Below are positions 8,025-17,276 of a stretch of 64,000 nucleotides of DNA, one piece after another. Below the pieces are notes generated by a model. It was not told the origin of the DNA, searched no databases, and saw only the letters and a list, made by a program, of their open reading frames with translations. Made by a program: the position numbers and the translations under genes. Source of the stretch: Candidatus Gastranaerophilales bacterium. Lineage in GTDB: Bacteria > Cyanobacteriota > Vampirovibrionia > Gastranaerophilales > Gastranaerophilaceae. The stretch covers positions 1 through 64,000 of the forward strand of contig CALUVL010000004.1 in NCBI GenBank assembly GCA_944324225.1, in the 5' to 3' direction. Each line of letters starts with the position of its first letter. Positions within the stretch are counted from its first letter, which is position 1.

Positions 8025-10697
8025 ATGAGCGAAAAACGCGTATGGCTTTTCAGAGAGGGCAACGCTAATATGCGCAACCTTTTAGGCGGAAAAGGCGCAA
8101 ACCTTGCTGAAATGACCAATTTGGGGTTACCTGTTCCTCCTGGATTGACAATCACTACAGAAACCTGTATGGATTATATCAATCACGGAAACAAAATGCC
8201 TGCAGGCTTGATGGATGAGGTTAAGGCTGCACTCAAGGATGTTGAAGAACAAACCGGAAAAAAATTCGGTGACACAACAAATCCGTTGTTGGTATCAGTT
8301 CGTTCCGGCGCAAGACTTTCAATGCCCGGCATGATGGAAACTATTCTTAACCTCGGTATGAATGATGATACTGTTGAAGCAATGATCAGATTAACTAACA
8401 ATCCGAGATTCTGCTATGACAGTTACCGCCGTTTCTTAACAATGTTCGGCTCTGTTGCATGGGACATGGACAGACAAAAATACTTCGAATCTGAAGTTGA
8501 AAAAGTTAAAGAAAGAGAAGGCGTAAAAGAAGATACACAAGTTTCTGCTGACGGATGGAAATCTTTGATTCCTATTTACAAAAATGTTATTAAAGAAGTG
8601 ACAGGCAAAGAATTTCCGCAGGATCCTTATGTTCAGCTTGAAGAAGCAATTGAAGCGGTATTCAGATCATGGAATATTCCAAGAGCCGTTGCTTACAGAA
8701 ACATGAACAAAATTGACCACAATTACGGAACAGCCGTAAACGTTCAGACAATGGTATTCGGAAACATGGGTGACGATTGTGCTACAGGTGTTTCATTCAC
8801 CCGTAACCCCGCAACCGGCGAAAACAAATTCTACGGCGAATATCTTACAAACGCTCAGGGCGAAGACGTTGTTGCAGGTATCAGAACTCCGAAAGAAATT
8901 TCAGAACTTGCAAATGAAATGCCTGACTTGTACAAACAGTATGTTGACATCGCTAAAAAACTTGAAAACGGTTACAAAGATGTTCAGGATATGGAATTCA
9001 CAATTGAAAAAGGCAAACTCTGGATTCTTCAAACCCGTAACGGCAAAAGAACAGCCGCAGCAGCTGTCAGAATTGCCGTTGAAATGGAAGAAGAAGGAAT
9101 TATTACAAAAGAAAGAGCAATTCAGCTTGTTGATCCTTATACAGTTAATCAAATTCTTCTTCCTTGTTTTGACGAAGCAGCAGTTAAAGAATCCCATAAG
9201 ATTGCACACGGTGTAAACGCATCTCCGGGTGCAGCTGTCGGTAAAATCGTATTTGATACGGAAGAAGCCGCCCAAAGAGGTTCAGCAGGTGAAAAAGTTA
9301 TTCTTGTACGTGTTGAAACATGTCCGGATGATATTCACGGAATGGCTGTTGCTCAAGGTGTTCTGACACTCAGAGGCGGTGCAACTTCTCACGCAGCAGT
9401 TGTTGCAAAAGGTATGGGCAAACCCTGCGTTTCAGGATGCGAAGATTTGAAAATCGACCTTGCAAATGAAACATTGACTGGCAGCGACGGAACTGTTTAC
9501 CATAAAAATGACATTATCTCTCTTGACGGCGGTAAAGGTATTGTTATGGCAGGTGCAGTTAAACTCGTAGAAGCAAAAATTGATGACAACTGGAATAAAT
9601 TCTTCTCATGGGTTAACGAAATCAAGCAGATGAAAGTTGAAGCCAATGCCGATACTCCAAAAGATATTGAAAACGCATTGAAATTCGGTGCTGAAGGTGT
9701 CGGACTTTGCAGAACAGAACACATGTTTATGGATCCTGAAAGACTTCCATGGGTTCAGAAAATGATTATTGCAGGAACTCCCGAAGCAAGAAAAGAAGCT
9801 TTGGACAAACTTCTTCCTATGCAATATTCTGATTTCCATGCAATGTTCAAGGCTCTCGGGCCAAAACCGATGACAATCAGATTGTTAGACCCGCCGCTTC
9901 ATGAATTCCTCCCGAACAAGGAAGATTTAATTGAAGAAGTTGCAACTTTAAAAGCTCAGGGTAAAGATTACAAAGAAAAAGAAAATCTTCTCCATATAGT
10001 AGAAGGTTTGTCAGAATCTAACCCGATGATGGGCTTGAGAGGATGCCGTTTGGGACTTACTTATCCTGAAATTAACGAAATGCAGGTAAGAGCAATATTT
10101 GAAGCTGCATGTGATGTTAAAAAAGAAGGAATTGATGTTAAACCATGGATTATGGTTCCGCTTATCGGTCATGTCAATGAACTTAAAGTTGCAAGAGATA
10201 TCCTTATCAGAGTCGCAAAAGATGTAATGGAAGAAAAAGGCATCAAGGTTGACTACAAATTCGGAACAATGATTGAAATTCCTCGTGCAGCTTTGACCGC
10301 TGACGAAATTGCAGAATACGCAGAATTCTTCTCGTTCGGTACAAACGACCTGACACAGATGACATTCGGATTTTCTCGAGATGACGCTGAAGGAAAATTC
10401 CTCAAACGCTATGTTGAACAGAAAATTCTTCCGGCAAACCCGTTTGAAACTCTCGATACAAAAGGTGTGGGTCAGCTTATCGAAATGTCTATGGCTAAAG
10501 GCAAACCGGTTAATCCGAAACTTGTCGGCGGTGTTTGCGGTGAACACGGCGGGGATCCTGATTCAGTCAAGTTCTCTCATCAAATCGGACTTGATTATGT
10601 ATCATGCTCGCCGTTCAGAATTCCGCAGGCAAGACTTGCAGCGGCTCAGGCAGTTGTGGAAGCTAAAGAAAAAGCAAAACAGCTTGCTGCCGTGTAG
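8025..10697 (+). CDS. ppdK: Pyruvate, phosphate dikinase
   Basis: PPDK interconverts pyruvate, ATP and phosphate with phosphoenolpyruvate, AMP and pyrophosphate. It is a common glycolytic/gluconeogenic link in fermenters. At 890 residues it is full length. The N-terminal nucleotide-grasp domain (GGKGANLAEM near residue 25), the swivelling phospho-histidine domain with His456 in TSHAAVV, and the C-terminal PEP/pyruvate barrel with catalytic Cys838 in VCGEHGG are all visible. The start has an AAGGAG site. A strong terminator follows 25 nt after the stop, so it is probably a single-gene transcript or the last gene after rsmD. Codon choice is cleaner than in neighbours, as expected for high expression. 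Confidence 0.96.
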   Translation: MSEKRVWLFREGNANMRNLLGGKGANLAEMTNLGLPVPPGLTITTETCMDYINHGNKMPAGLMDEVKAALKDVEEQTGKKFGDTTNPLLVSVRSGARLSMPGMMETILNLGMNDDTVEAMIRLTNNPRFCYDSYRRFLTMFGSVAWDMDRQKYFESEVEKVKEREGVKEDTQVSADGWKSLIPIYKNVIKEVTGKEFPQDPYVQLEEAIEAVFRSWNIPRAVAYRNMNKIDHNYGTAVNVQTMVFGNMGDDCATGVSFTRNPATGENKFYGEYLTNAQGEDVVAGIRTPKEISELANEMPDLYKQYVDIAKKLENGYKDVQDMEFTIEKGKLWILQTRNGKRTAAAAVRIAVEMEEEGIITKERAIQLVDPYTVNQILLPCFDEAAVKESHKIAHGVNASPGAAVGKIVFDTEEAAQRGSAGEKVILVRVETCPDDIHGMAVAQGVLTLRGGATSHAAVVAKGMGKPCVSGCEDLKIDLANETLTGSDGTVYHKNDIISLDGGKGIVMAGAVKLVEAKIDDNWNKFFSWVNEIKQMKVEANADTPKDIENALKFGAEGVGLCRTEHMFMDPERLPWVQKMIIAGTPEARKEALDKLLPMQYSDFHAMFKALGPKPMTIRLLDPPLHEFLPNKEDLIEEVATLKAQGKDYKEKENLLHIVEGLSESNPMMGLRGCRLGLTYPEINEMQVRAIFEAACDVKKEGIDVKPWIMVPLIGHVNELKVARDILIRVAKDVMEEKGIKVDYKFGTMIEIPRAALTADEIAEYAEFFSFGTNDLTQMTFGFSRDDAEGKFLKRYVEQKILPANPFETLDTKGVGQLIEMSMAKGKPVNPKLVGGVCGEHGGDPDSVKFSHQIGLDYVSCSPFRIPQARLAAAQAVVEAKEKAKQLAAV

Positions 10698-10722
10698 CAC
10701 CAAGAGATTAAAACTAAACGAA

Positions 10723-10754
10723 AAGGCGGTCGGATATTCCGGCCGTCTTTTTTA
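10723..10754 (+). terminator. Intrinsic terminator of ppdK
   Basis: A 12-bp stem (AAGGCGGTCGGA / TCCGGCCGTCTT, two G-T wobbles) with a 3-nt loop is followed by a T-run. Confidence 0.85.
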
Positions 10755-10762
10755 GGGACTTA

Positions 10763-10895
10763 TATAGCAAAATCTACAATATTTTTCAAAACAACGTCAT
10801 ACTGAGCGTTAGCGAAGTATCTAAATATAAAAAGATTCTTCGGGCAAAGCCCTCAGAATGACGGACTTTTAAAAGTATCTGTGGAATTTGCTATA
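10763..10895. repeat. MITE-like nested palindromic element
   Basis: About 133 bp with imperfect terminal inverted repeats (TATAGCAAAATCTACA at 10763-10778; TGTGGAATTTGCTATA at 10880-10895; 14 of 16 match). A second inner inverted pair is GTCATACTGAG..CGAAGTATCT against AGATTCTTCG..CTCAGAATGAC. No coding potential. The inner core CTTCGGGCAAAGCCCTCAG recurs, with one change, in the element at 56813-56955. Confidence 0.7.
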
Positions 10896-10930
10896 AGTTT
10901 TCTTTTTTAATACTTTACCAAATCTTGTAT

Positions 10931-10936
10931 TATAAT
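10931..10936 (+). promoter_or_regulatory. -10 box (TATAAT) of the zincin gene, leaderless type
   Basis: A perfect TATAAT ends 6 nt before the ATG at 10943. No ribosome site is present. No convincing -35 box. Confidence 0.5.
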
Positions 10937-10942
10937 AATGTT

Positions 10943-11737
10943 ATGGATAAGAAGACCTTTGTAAAGTATTTAAGAACACTCGGGATTGAGGTTCATACAA
11001 CAACAAAAGCCCGCGGGCATCACGGTTTTTTCCTTAAAAACCGAATTGATATTTCTAAAGACACCCCCGAGTGTAAAGTTATTCCGACAATGATGCATGA
11101 GTTTGCGCATTACATTCACTATCAGCTTGAACCTGATATGCACAAAAACGGCGGAAGTTTTCAGGTTCTTTTTAAATCAGACAGCCCCCTGATAGAGGCG
11201 GAACTTTTTAAAGTTACTAATTTTGTTGATGAAAATTCACTCTGCGTAAAACTTTACGAACACAAAGACAGAATGCGCCAAAAAATCAGCGAATATGACA
11301 AAATTATTAAAAAATCTTATCCGAAATTTCAGCGCTCCAAGAAGTTTAAGGAATTTGACAAATACATCAAGCGTTCTGATGCAAGGTATCTGTTGAAGTA
11401 TGACAGGGTAAAAGTTATGGGCGGTTTTTTGGGATTAGTGCCGAAACTTTATACCATAAACACGATTGAAGAATGCTTCCCTGATATGCCGGAAGCGTTT
11501 GCCGCATACATAAGGCTCAAATCCTGTACAAAAAAACAGTCGAGAATTTCCGCAAGAATAAACAGAATGAACAAATACTACAAACGTCCGACCGAACTTT
11601 TTGCAAGGTTTGTGGAAGGGCTTTATCTTGATAGAGACTGGGTGGAGGCACTTGCTCCTTATACTTCCGAAAGGTTCTTTGACTTGCTGGAAAGCGGATA
11701 TTATGGTAATCTAAAAGATGTAATTCCAAAATATTGA
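10943..11737 (+). CDS. Putative zinc metalloprotease with HExxH motif
   Basis: A 264-residue soluble protein with a zincin motif HEFAH at residues 52-56, preceded by IPTMM, as in ImmA/IrrE-like and related minimal metalloproteases (two His bind zinc, Glu is catalytic). A third ligand is not obvious. The remainder is basic and helical, with a conserved-looking RPTELFARFVEGL segment near residue 220 of the kind seen in large putative metallopeptidase domains. A TTG 18 nt upstream is in frame; I prefer the ATG, which is 6 nt after a perfect TATAAT. It is followed 7 nt later by a DUF3137-like membrane protein gene, so the two are probably an operon. Substrate unknown. Confidence 0.7.
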   Translation: MDKKTFVKYLRTLGIEVHTTTKARGHHGFFLKNRIDISKDTPECKVIPTMMHEFAHYIHYQLEPDMHKNGGSFQVLFKSDSPLIEAELFKVTNFVDENSLCVKLYEHKDRMRQKISEYDKIIKKSYPKFQRSKKFKEFDKYIKRSDARYLLKYDRVKVMGGFLGLVPKLYTINTIEECFPDMPEAFAAYIRLKSCTKKQSRISARINRMNKYYKRPTELFARFVEGLYLDRDWVEALAPYTSERFFDLLESGYYGNLKDVIPKY

Positions 11738-11744
11738 GGTTGGT

Positions 11745-12908
11745 ATGGAAGAAAAAACTGTTGCACAAATGCGGGCAGAATTGAAAGATTTTTATTTTAA
11801 GAAAGTTAAGCCAAATATTGGCTGGATGAATAAACAACGGGGGCGGAAGCGAATTGGAACAATAGCTGCAATGTTTATGGTTTCAGGTGTTGCCTGTTTC
11901 TCATTTGGTAATCTTAATGTAGATGGTGTTTATGTCGGTGTGGTTGCAGCTTTCAGTCTTATTGCAATCGGATTTGTAATCTCGTTGTTCACCTATCGTA
12001 AGAATGCAAGCGGCAACGAAGTTTTTGATATAAACGGGGAAGATGATTTTAAAGATAAGTTTATGCAGGAATTTGCAGGCATATTCGGAGATTTAAAATG
12101 GCAGGACAGTGCTCGTACGAACAGATATGAAGATTTGAATAAATACCGTGAACAGCATATTATGAATCCGTTTTTTATTGCTGCTTACGGGGATAAGTTT
12201 ACAGGTTCATACAGAGGAGTTAAGTTTCTTATTCAGGAAGTTGATACCAGCAAAAATTCTTTGCAATGTATTTTTAAGACTCTGTTAATGGCACCGGTTG
12301 CAATCGGATGCGGGTGTGCCGTTTTTCTGATAATAGTATGGCCGGTTATTGGAATTGCTTTATTACTCGAAAAGTTTTGGCACCACAATGAAGCTGTTAC
12401 GGCAATTATTGTGATGGCTTTTGTTTTGATATATCCATTGTTTGGTTTGTTTAAGTATTTTTCGCAGCCGGGATTTAGAGGGGTATTTATTGAGTTTGAT
12501 ATGAACAAAAATTTCGAAGGTCATACATTTATTCTTGAAAGAGCCAAAACAAGCAATTGTATAAAGTTTGATCATTCAAAATTTGAAGAGGTAAAGCTGG
12601 AAGATCCTGAATTTATGGAAAAATACAAAATTTACTCAACTAATCAAATAGAAGCAAGATATGTTTTGACTACCGCCTTTATAGAAAGATTTAAGAACAT
12701 GAAAGTTGCATTCAGGGCAAAATACATAAGGGCAGCCTTTAAGGATGGAAAAATAACAATTGCAATAGACGCCGGCCGTGATTTGTTCCAGATGGCTAAT
12801 TTATATAAAGAAACGGATAGCAATACCTTTACTGAGTTGTTCAATGAAATTTTATCAGTTTTAGAACTAATAAATGTATTGAAGCTGAATGAAAAAATCG
12901 GGCTTTAA
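11745..12908 (+). CDS. DUF3137-like membrane protein
   Basis: A 387-residue protein with an N-terminal basic helix, then two hydrophobic segments (about residues 38-58 and 62-83), a soluble stretch with an SYRGVKF-type beta hairpin, and a second hydrophobic pair (about 180-215 and 220-240). The C-terminal part has FRGVFIEFDMNKNFEGHTFIL, like the G-x-F-x(5)-K-x-F-x-G-x-T pattern of DUF3137 proteins. That family has no known biochemical role. The start ATG has a GAGG ribosome site and follows the zincin gene by 7 nt. The next gene, the G-tract prepilin, has its own promoter. Confidence 0.65.
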   Translation: MEEKTVAQMRAELKDFYFKKVKPNIGWMNKQRGRKRIGTIAAMFMVSGVACFSFGNLNVDGVYVGVVAAFSLIAIGFVISLFTYRKNASGNEVFDINGEDDFKDKFMQEFAGIFGDLKWQDSARTNRYEDLNKYREQHIMNPFFIAAYGDKFTGSYRGVKFLIQEVDTSKNSLQCIFKTLLMAPVAIGCGCAVFLIIVWPVIGIALLLEKFWHHNEAVTAIIVMAFVLIYPLFGLFKYFSQPGFRGVFIEFDMNKNFEGHTFILERAKTSNCIKFDHSKFEEVKLEDPEFMEKYKIYSTNQIEARYVLTTAFIERFKNMKVAFRAKYIRAAFKDGKITIAIDAGRDLFQMANLYKETDSNTFTELFNEILSVLELINVLKLNEKIGL

Positions 12909-12941
12909 TGCTTTTGTTTCGAAAGGTAATAAAAATAAATC

Positions 12942-12970
12942 TTGCAAAAATTCAATATGAATGATATTAT
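12942..12970 (+). promoter_or_regulatory. Promoter of the G-tract prepilin
   Basis: TTGCAA (12942-12947) and TATTAT (12965-12970) are separated by exactly 17 nt. A ribosome site (AAGGAG) and ATG follow at normal distances. Confidence 0.6.
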
Positions 12971-13000
12971 GAAATCATAAAGGATAAGGAGCTTGAAATA

Positions 13001-13754
13001 ATGACAGGACAAGGATTTAAGGGGGGGGGGGGCACCCGCAAATAACGCTCCTCAATGGTTTTTAAAAGGATTTACCCTTGCAGAGGTGTTGATTACACTT
13101 GGTATAATCGGTGTGGTTGCGGCAATGACGTTTCCGATACTTCTCGGCAAGTACAAAAAAGTTGTTGCTACAACCCAGTTGAAAAAAATATATGCAATTC
13201 TTATGAATGCATACTATATGTCTGAAGAAGAAAATGGTGAGTCAGAATACTGGGTTTATCCTATGGCGCATGAGGGTGAGCACAATAATACAAATCAGGA
13301 TCGTATTATGAAATTTTATAATACGTATTATTCTCCATATTTGAATTTTGATATTACAATATCTATTAGAGATGATAGAACCTATGAGTTTTATAATTTC
13401 AACCATGTTCCAACAACATTTAAGTCGGACGCAAAAGTACAAGTTAAAAGTCCTGATGGAATGTGTATATACTTATGGGCAAACAACCAGTTTTTTGTAT
13501 TTACTGCGGATTTGAACTGTGAAGGCGGGCCAAATGTTGTAGGAACTGACATATTTGATATTGCTGAACTCTACTGGAGGGGAAATAAAACTCTAGTTGT
13601 GCCGGAGTTGTCAGAGATTACTGATTCAGTTAAACGGCAACAATATATTGATGAATGTAAAAATTTTACATATCAATCAGGAACTCCAAATCCATGTTTT
13701 GCAATATTTGTTTATGATGGCTGGCAGTTTAAAAAAGATTATCCCTGGCGGTAG
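13001..13754 (+). CDS. Prepilin-type N-methylation protein, frame interrupted by a 12-G tract (putative phase-variable)
   Basis: A type IV pilin/pseudopilin-like protein. The mature part begins at the classic cleavage site G/FTLAEVLITLG, followed by a hydrophobic helix and then a globular domain of about 190 residues containing the pattern PDGMCIYLW. A proper promoter, AAGGAG site and ATG (13001) stand upstream, but 12 consecutive G residues at 13021-13032 shift the frame, so this copy reads 14 codons to a TAA at 13043. With 11 (or 14) G the ATG would read M-T-G-Q-G-F-K, a Gly run, then APANNAPQWFLKG and straight into the prepilin site. As it stands, only an internal GTG at 13086 opens the remaining 222 codons and would lack the leader. 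It converges on manC with a 6-nt gap. A homopolymer length error in assembly is the alternative. Confidence 0.8.
13021..13032 (+). repeat. Homopolymer G12 tract in coding sequence
   Basis: Twelve consecutive G, strikingly unlike the AT-rich surroundings, sit 20 nt after the ATG of a prepilin gene. Such tracts change length by slipped-strand mispairing. Confidence 0.9.
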
Positions 13755-13760
13755 GTTTAA

Positions 13761-15149
13761 TTAAGCTCTTCCGTAAATATCTTCGTATCTGATGATATCT
13801 TCTTCCACGAGCGGGTTGCCTTTTTGAACTTCTATAACTTCTACCGCTTCATCATAAGGGTTTTGAAGTGAATGAATTGCTTTGACAGGGATGTCGATGC
13901 TGTGTCCGGAATTTAAAATAAGTTCTTTTGAATCTAATACAACTATCGCTGTTCCGTTTAATACTACCCAGTGCTCGCTTCTGTGGTTGTGTGATTGAAG
14001 AGAAAGTCTTTGTTTGGGATTTACATGGATAATTTTTGTCAAAAATCCTTCTCCCTGTGCAATAACAGTGTAAAATCCCCACGGCCGATAAACTGTTTTA
14101 TGAACAAGATGTGTGTTGTCGTTTTGCTGCTTCAGGGTTTCATAAATATGTTTTACATCCTGGGTTTTGTCTTTGCTGCATGCTAAGATTGCATCTTCCG
14201 TTTCGACAAGAACAACATCCTCAAGCCCTATTGTCGCAACAAGTTTTGAAGATGAATACACAAGAGAATTTTTTGAGTCTTCATCCAAAACATGCCCTAC
14301 AAAAACATTTCCGTCTTTATCCTTCCGGCTGATGTCATAAATAGCATCCCAGCTTCCGACATCCTTCCAGTCGCTTTCAAGTTTTATCATCACAAGATTG
14401 TCCGACTTTTCCATCAGGGCGTAATCAAGTGAAATATTCGGCATTTTGTCAAACTCAACAAAAGGGATTTCTTCTGAATTTTTAAAATCAATTTTTTCAA
14501 TAATTTCAAAGATTTCAGGAGCATGCTCTTTTAACTCATTAAAAAATACAGAAGGTTTGAACATAAAAATTCCGCTGTTCCAGAACATTGTTTTATCCTG
14601 AAGATACTTTTGCGCAGTTGCAGAATCAGGTTTCTCTACAAATTTTTCGACTTTAAATCCATCGTCAATTTTTTCCGATGTTTTTATATACCCGAATCCT
14701 GTTTCACAATAGGATGGTTCAACCCCGAAAGTTACGACAAATCCTTGTTCTGCAAGTTGTTTCCCTTTTTCTATTGCCTCGGTGAACTTCTGTATATCAT
14801 GGATTAAATGGTCAGAAGGTACAACAAGAATAATATCATTTGAATTTTTGTTTTCACAAATATATTTGACAGAAACAGCAGCTGCAGGTGCTGTATTTTT
14901 TGATACAGGTTCCGACAAAATAAGAGGAGCAGCATAATAATCTTTTAATTGCATTCTTACATTTGCAAGATGTTTGGTGTTTGTAATATTTAAAATATTT
15001 TCATCAGGCATCAGATGCTGAAGTCTTTCAAAAGTAGCCTGAAGAAGGCTTTTTTCTCCTGTAATATTCAAAAGCTGTTTCGGACAAAGTTCTCTGGATA
15101 AAGGCCAAAGCCTGCTTCCTGATCCTCCTGCCAATATAATTCCGTACAT
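13761..15149 (-). CDS. manC: Mannose-1-phosphate guanylyltransferase / mannose-6-phosphate isomerase
   Basis: A bifunctional 462-residue enzyme making GDP-mannose for surface polysaccharides. The N-terminal nucleotidyltransferase shows GGSGSRLWPLSRE (residues 8-20), the conserved PSDHLI segment and FVEKPD. The C-terminal cupin (from about residue 345: YRPWGFY, then QSHNHRSEHW) is the type II phosphomannose isomerase part. Two adjacent ATGs exist. The second (15149) is chosen because it sits 5 nt after GGAG while the first is only 2 nt away. No sugar-pathway neighbours are adjacent. It may supply the same surface glycans as the broken GT8 gene at 51.5 kb. Confidence 0.93.
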   Translation of the reverse strand: MYGIILAGGSGSRLWPLSRELCPKQLLNITGEKSLLQATFERLQHLMPDENILNITNTKHLANVRMQLKDYYAAPLILSEPVSKNTAPAAAVSVKYICENKNSNDIILVVPSDHLIHDIQKFTEAIEKGKQLAEQGFVVTFGVEPSYCETGFGYIKTSEKIDDGFKVEKFVEKPDSATAQKYLQDKTMFWNSGIFMFKPSVFFNELKEHAPEIFEIIEKIDFKNSEEIPFVEFDKMPNISLDYALMEKSDNLVMIKLESDWKDVGSWDAIYDISRKDKDGNVFVGHVLDEDSKNSLVYSSSKLVATIGLEDVVLVETEDAILACSKDKTQDVKHIYETLKQQNDNTHLVHKTVYRPWGFYTVIAQGEGFLTKIIHVNPKQRLSLQSHNHRSEHWVVLNGTAIVVLDSKELILNSGHSIDIPVKAIHSLQNPYDEAVEVIEVQKGNPLVEEDIIRYEDIYGRA

Positions 15150-15284
15150 CATTACTCCTCTTGTTTACTTAAGACAGTTTCGGGTTTCTTTTTTTATTAT
15201 ATTATAAAATATTTTATTATGTTAAATGTAACTTTTTTTGAAAAATTTTTAGTTTAAACAAAAATCTGATAACATATATATTAT

Positions 15285-17276
15285 ATGATTAATTTAAAGA
15301 TGAAAGAAAAAGTAATTGCAGGTATTTCGCTTGTTATTATTTGTTTTGCAGGTGGAATGTTATTCAGCAAGCTTTATCAAACACCCCACAAGACAATGTT
15401 AATATACAAGGATGCTCTTGCTGATTATAACAAGGAAGATTATTCAAATGCTTATTATTTATTTTCAAGAATATCAGCAATGTCAGAGTTAAAACCGGCC
15501 GCATTATATCATCAGGCCGAATGCGCTGCTGCTGTTGATGATAAAGAATCAGCATTAAGGAAATATAAAGCATTATATTCACATTATGCAAAGAATCCGC
15601 TCAGTCCTCGTGCTAAGTATTTAGCAGCGCAAATATTTTTAGAAAATAATGATTTAAAGCATGCTTCAAAATGTTTTAAACAATTGATGAATGATGCACC
15701 GGGGTCAGATTATGCAATAGCTTCGGAATATTATCTGGGGCTTATTTTGATGAAAGAATACACACAAGGAGAAAATGCTATTTTCCCGCTTTCTGCCAAG
15801 CAGGATGTTGAAAATTATTTTAGGCACTATCTTGAAAACGCTCCTAAAGGCAGACTTGCACCGAATGTTATTGATAACTGGCTTGCAATAGATAAAACAA
15901 TTTCATCTGATGATTATCTGTTGATGGCAGAATCTCTTTATGAACTGGGTGAATATCCCAGAGTAAAGGATATGCTGCAAAATACTAATGATTACGAAGC
16001 ATGGGTCTTGAAAGCTAAAGTTCTTAATGTAACAGGGCATAAAGATGAAGCCTTAAGCATGCTTCAAAAAGGATTTGAGCAATATCAATCATATGTTTCT
16101 AAGGACAAATTAATTGATGCAATGAATTTGTATTTGAGCCTGAGCAGCAGCCCCAAATTGGATATAGCAAACTATTTTGTTGCACATGTTTCAGGTAAAG
16201 TTGACGATTATGCAAATATTTTAAAATGTGATTATTTGAGCGGATATGATAAGACAAAATGTTTTAAAAATTTTTATGTGGAATATCCTGACAGCAAATA
16301 TGCCGAGAAAGCTTTGTCAGAGATATTTATGGGTACATATGAGCAAAAAGATTTTGAAGGGGCAAAAAAGATAGGGCTTGATTATCTTGAAAAATACAGA
16401 GATGATGAAGCTGCACCCATGATCATGTTCTGGATGGGCAAAATTTTTGAAAGAACTAGAGATTACAGTGCATATATGGGCATGTATAAAAGTGTCATAA
16501 CAAGTTTCCCTGACACATATTATGCATATCGGGCTTATTTAAGGCTTAACCATCAGCAGCATGCCATTATAACAAATAAAATAAAACCTCTTCCGGTTGA
16601 ATACCCTTATGAATTAAAAAATCCAGTAATTAAAAAGTTGGTTGAACTGGAAGATTATGAAATAATTGATGAAATTGCAGGAAGCGACAACTTTGTAAAG
16701 AGCTGGATTTTATTTAAGCAAGGTGATTATCCTCATTCAATGCTTGTAGCTCGCAATGCTATGGATAAACTTGAAAAGAAGCCTGATAAGTATGATTTAA
16801 GGTGGCGTCTGGTTTATCCTCTCCACTATTATGAAACAATAGAAGATTACGCAGATATTACAGGAAACAATCCCCCGCTAATGCTTTCAATCGCAAGAGA
16901 GGAAAGTTATTTTAATCCGGAAGCCGCAAGCTTTGCAGGAGCAAAGGGGCTGATGCAGCTCATGCCTTCAACTGCAGAAGAAATCGCCAGAATAAAACAT
17001 CTCGGCAGTTATGATCTTTTTAACGCAGAATCCAACATAAAACTCGGCAATTATTATTATGCATATATAAAAGGCATGCTTTCAGGTCATGATATCTCGG
17101 CTGTTGCATCCTATAACGGCGGAATAGGTTCTGTCACAAGGTGGAAACAGTCGCTTATGTATGATGATACAGACAGCTTTGTGGAACAAATCCCCTATGA
17201 AGAAACCAAAACTTACGTCAAAAAAGTTTTCAGATCCTACTGGAACTATATAAGAATATATAACGTGAATAACTAA
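15285..17276 (+). CDS. Soluble-lytic-transglycosylase-like murein hydrolase with TPR region
   Basis: A 663-residue periplasmic or membrane-anchored enzyme that cleaves the MurNAc-GlcNAc bond of peptidoglycan. Residues 8-27 form an N-terminal hydrophobic anchor. Residues about 40-500 are TPR-like helical repeats (ALYHQAECAAA, AKYLAAQIFLENND). The C-terminal SLT domain has the catalytic Glu540 in REESYFNPEA, then GAKGLMQLMPSTAEE and the SYNGG motif. This is the layout of Slt70. A second ATG at 15300 is possible; neither has a good ribosome site. Long non-coding repeats follow. Confidence 0.9.
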   Translation: MINLKMKEKVIAGISLVIICFAGGMLFSKLYQTPHKTMLIYKDALADYNKEDYSNAYYLFSRISAMSELKPAALYHQAECAAAVDDKESALRKYKALYSHYAKNPLSPRAKYLAAQIFLENNDLKHASKCFKQLMNDAPGSDYAIASEYYLGLILMKEYTQGENAIFPLSAKQDVENYFRHYLENAPKGRLAPNVIDNWLAIDKTISSDDYLLMAESLYELGEYPRVKDMLQNTNDYEAWVLKAKVLNVTGHKDEALSMLQKGFEQYQSYVSKDKLIDAMNLYLSLSSSPKLDIANYFVAHVSGKVDDYANILKCDYLSGYDKTKCFKNFYVEYPDSKYAEKALSEIFMGTYEQKDFEGAKKIGLDYLEKYRDDEAAPMIMFWMGKIFERTRDYSAYMGMYKSVITSFPDTYYAYRAYLRLNHQQHAIITNKIKPLPVEYPYELKNPVIKKLVELEDYEIIDEIAGSDNFVKSWILFKQGDYPHSMLVARNAMDKLEKKPDKYDLRWRLVYPLHYYETIEDYADITGNNPPLMLSIAREESYFNPEAASFAGAKGLMQLMPSTAEEIARIKHLGSYDLFNAESNIKLGNYYYAYIKGMLSGHDISAVASYNGGIGSVTRWKQSLMYDDTDSFVEQIPYEETKTYVKKVFRSYWNYIRIYNVNN

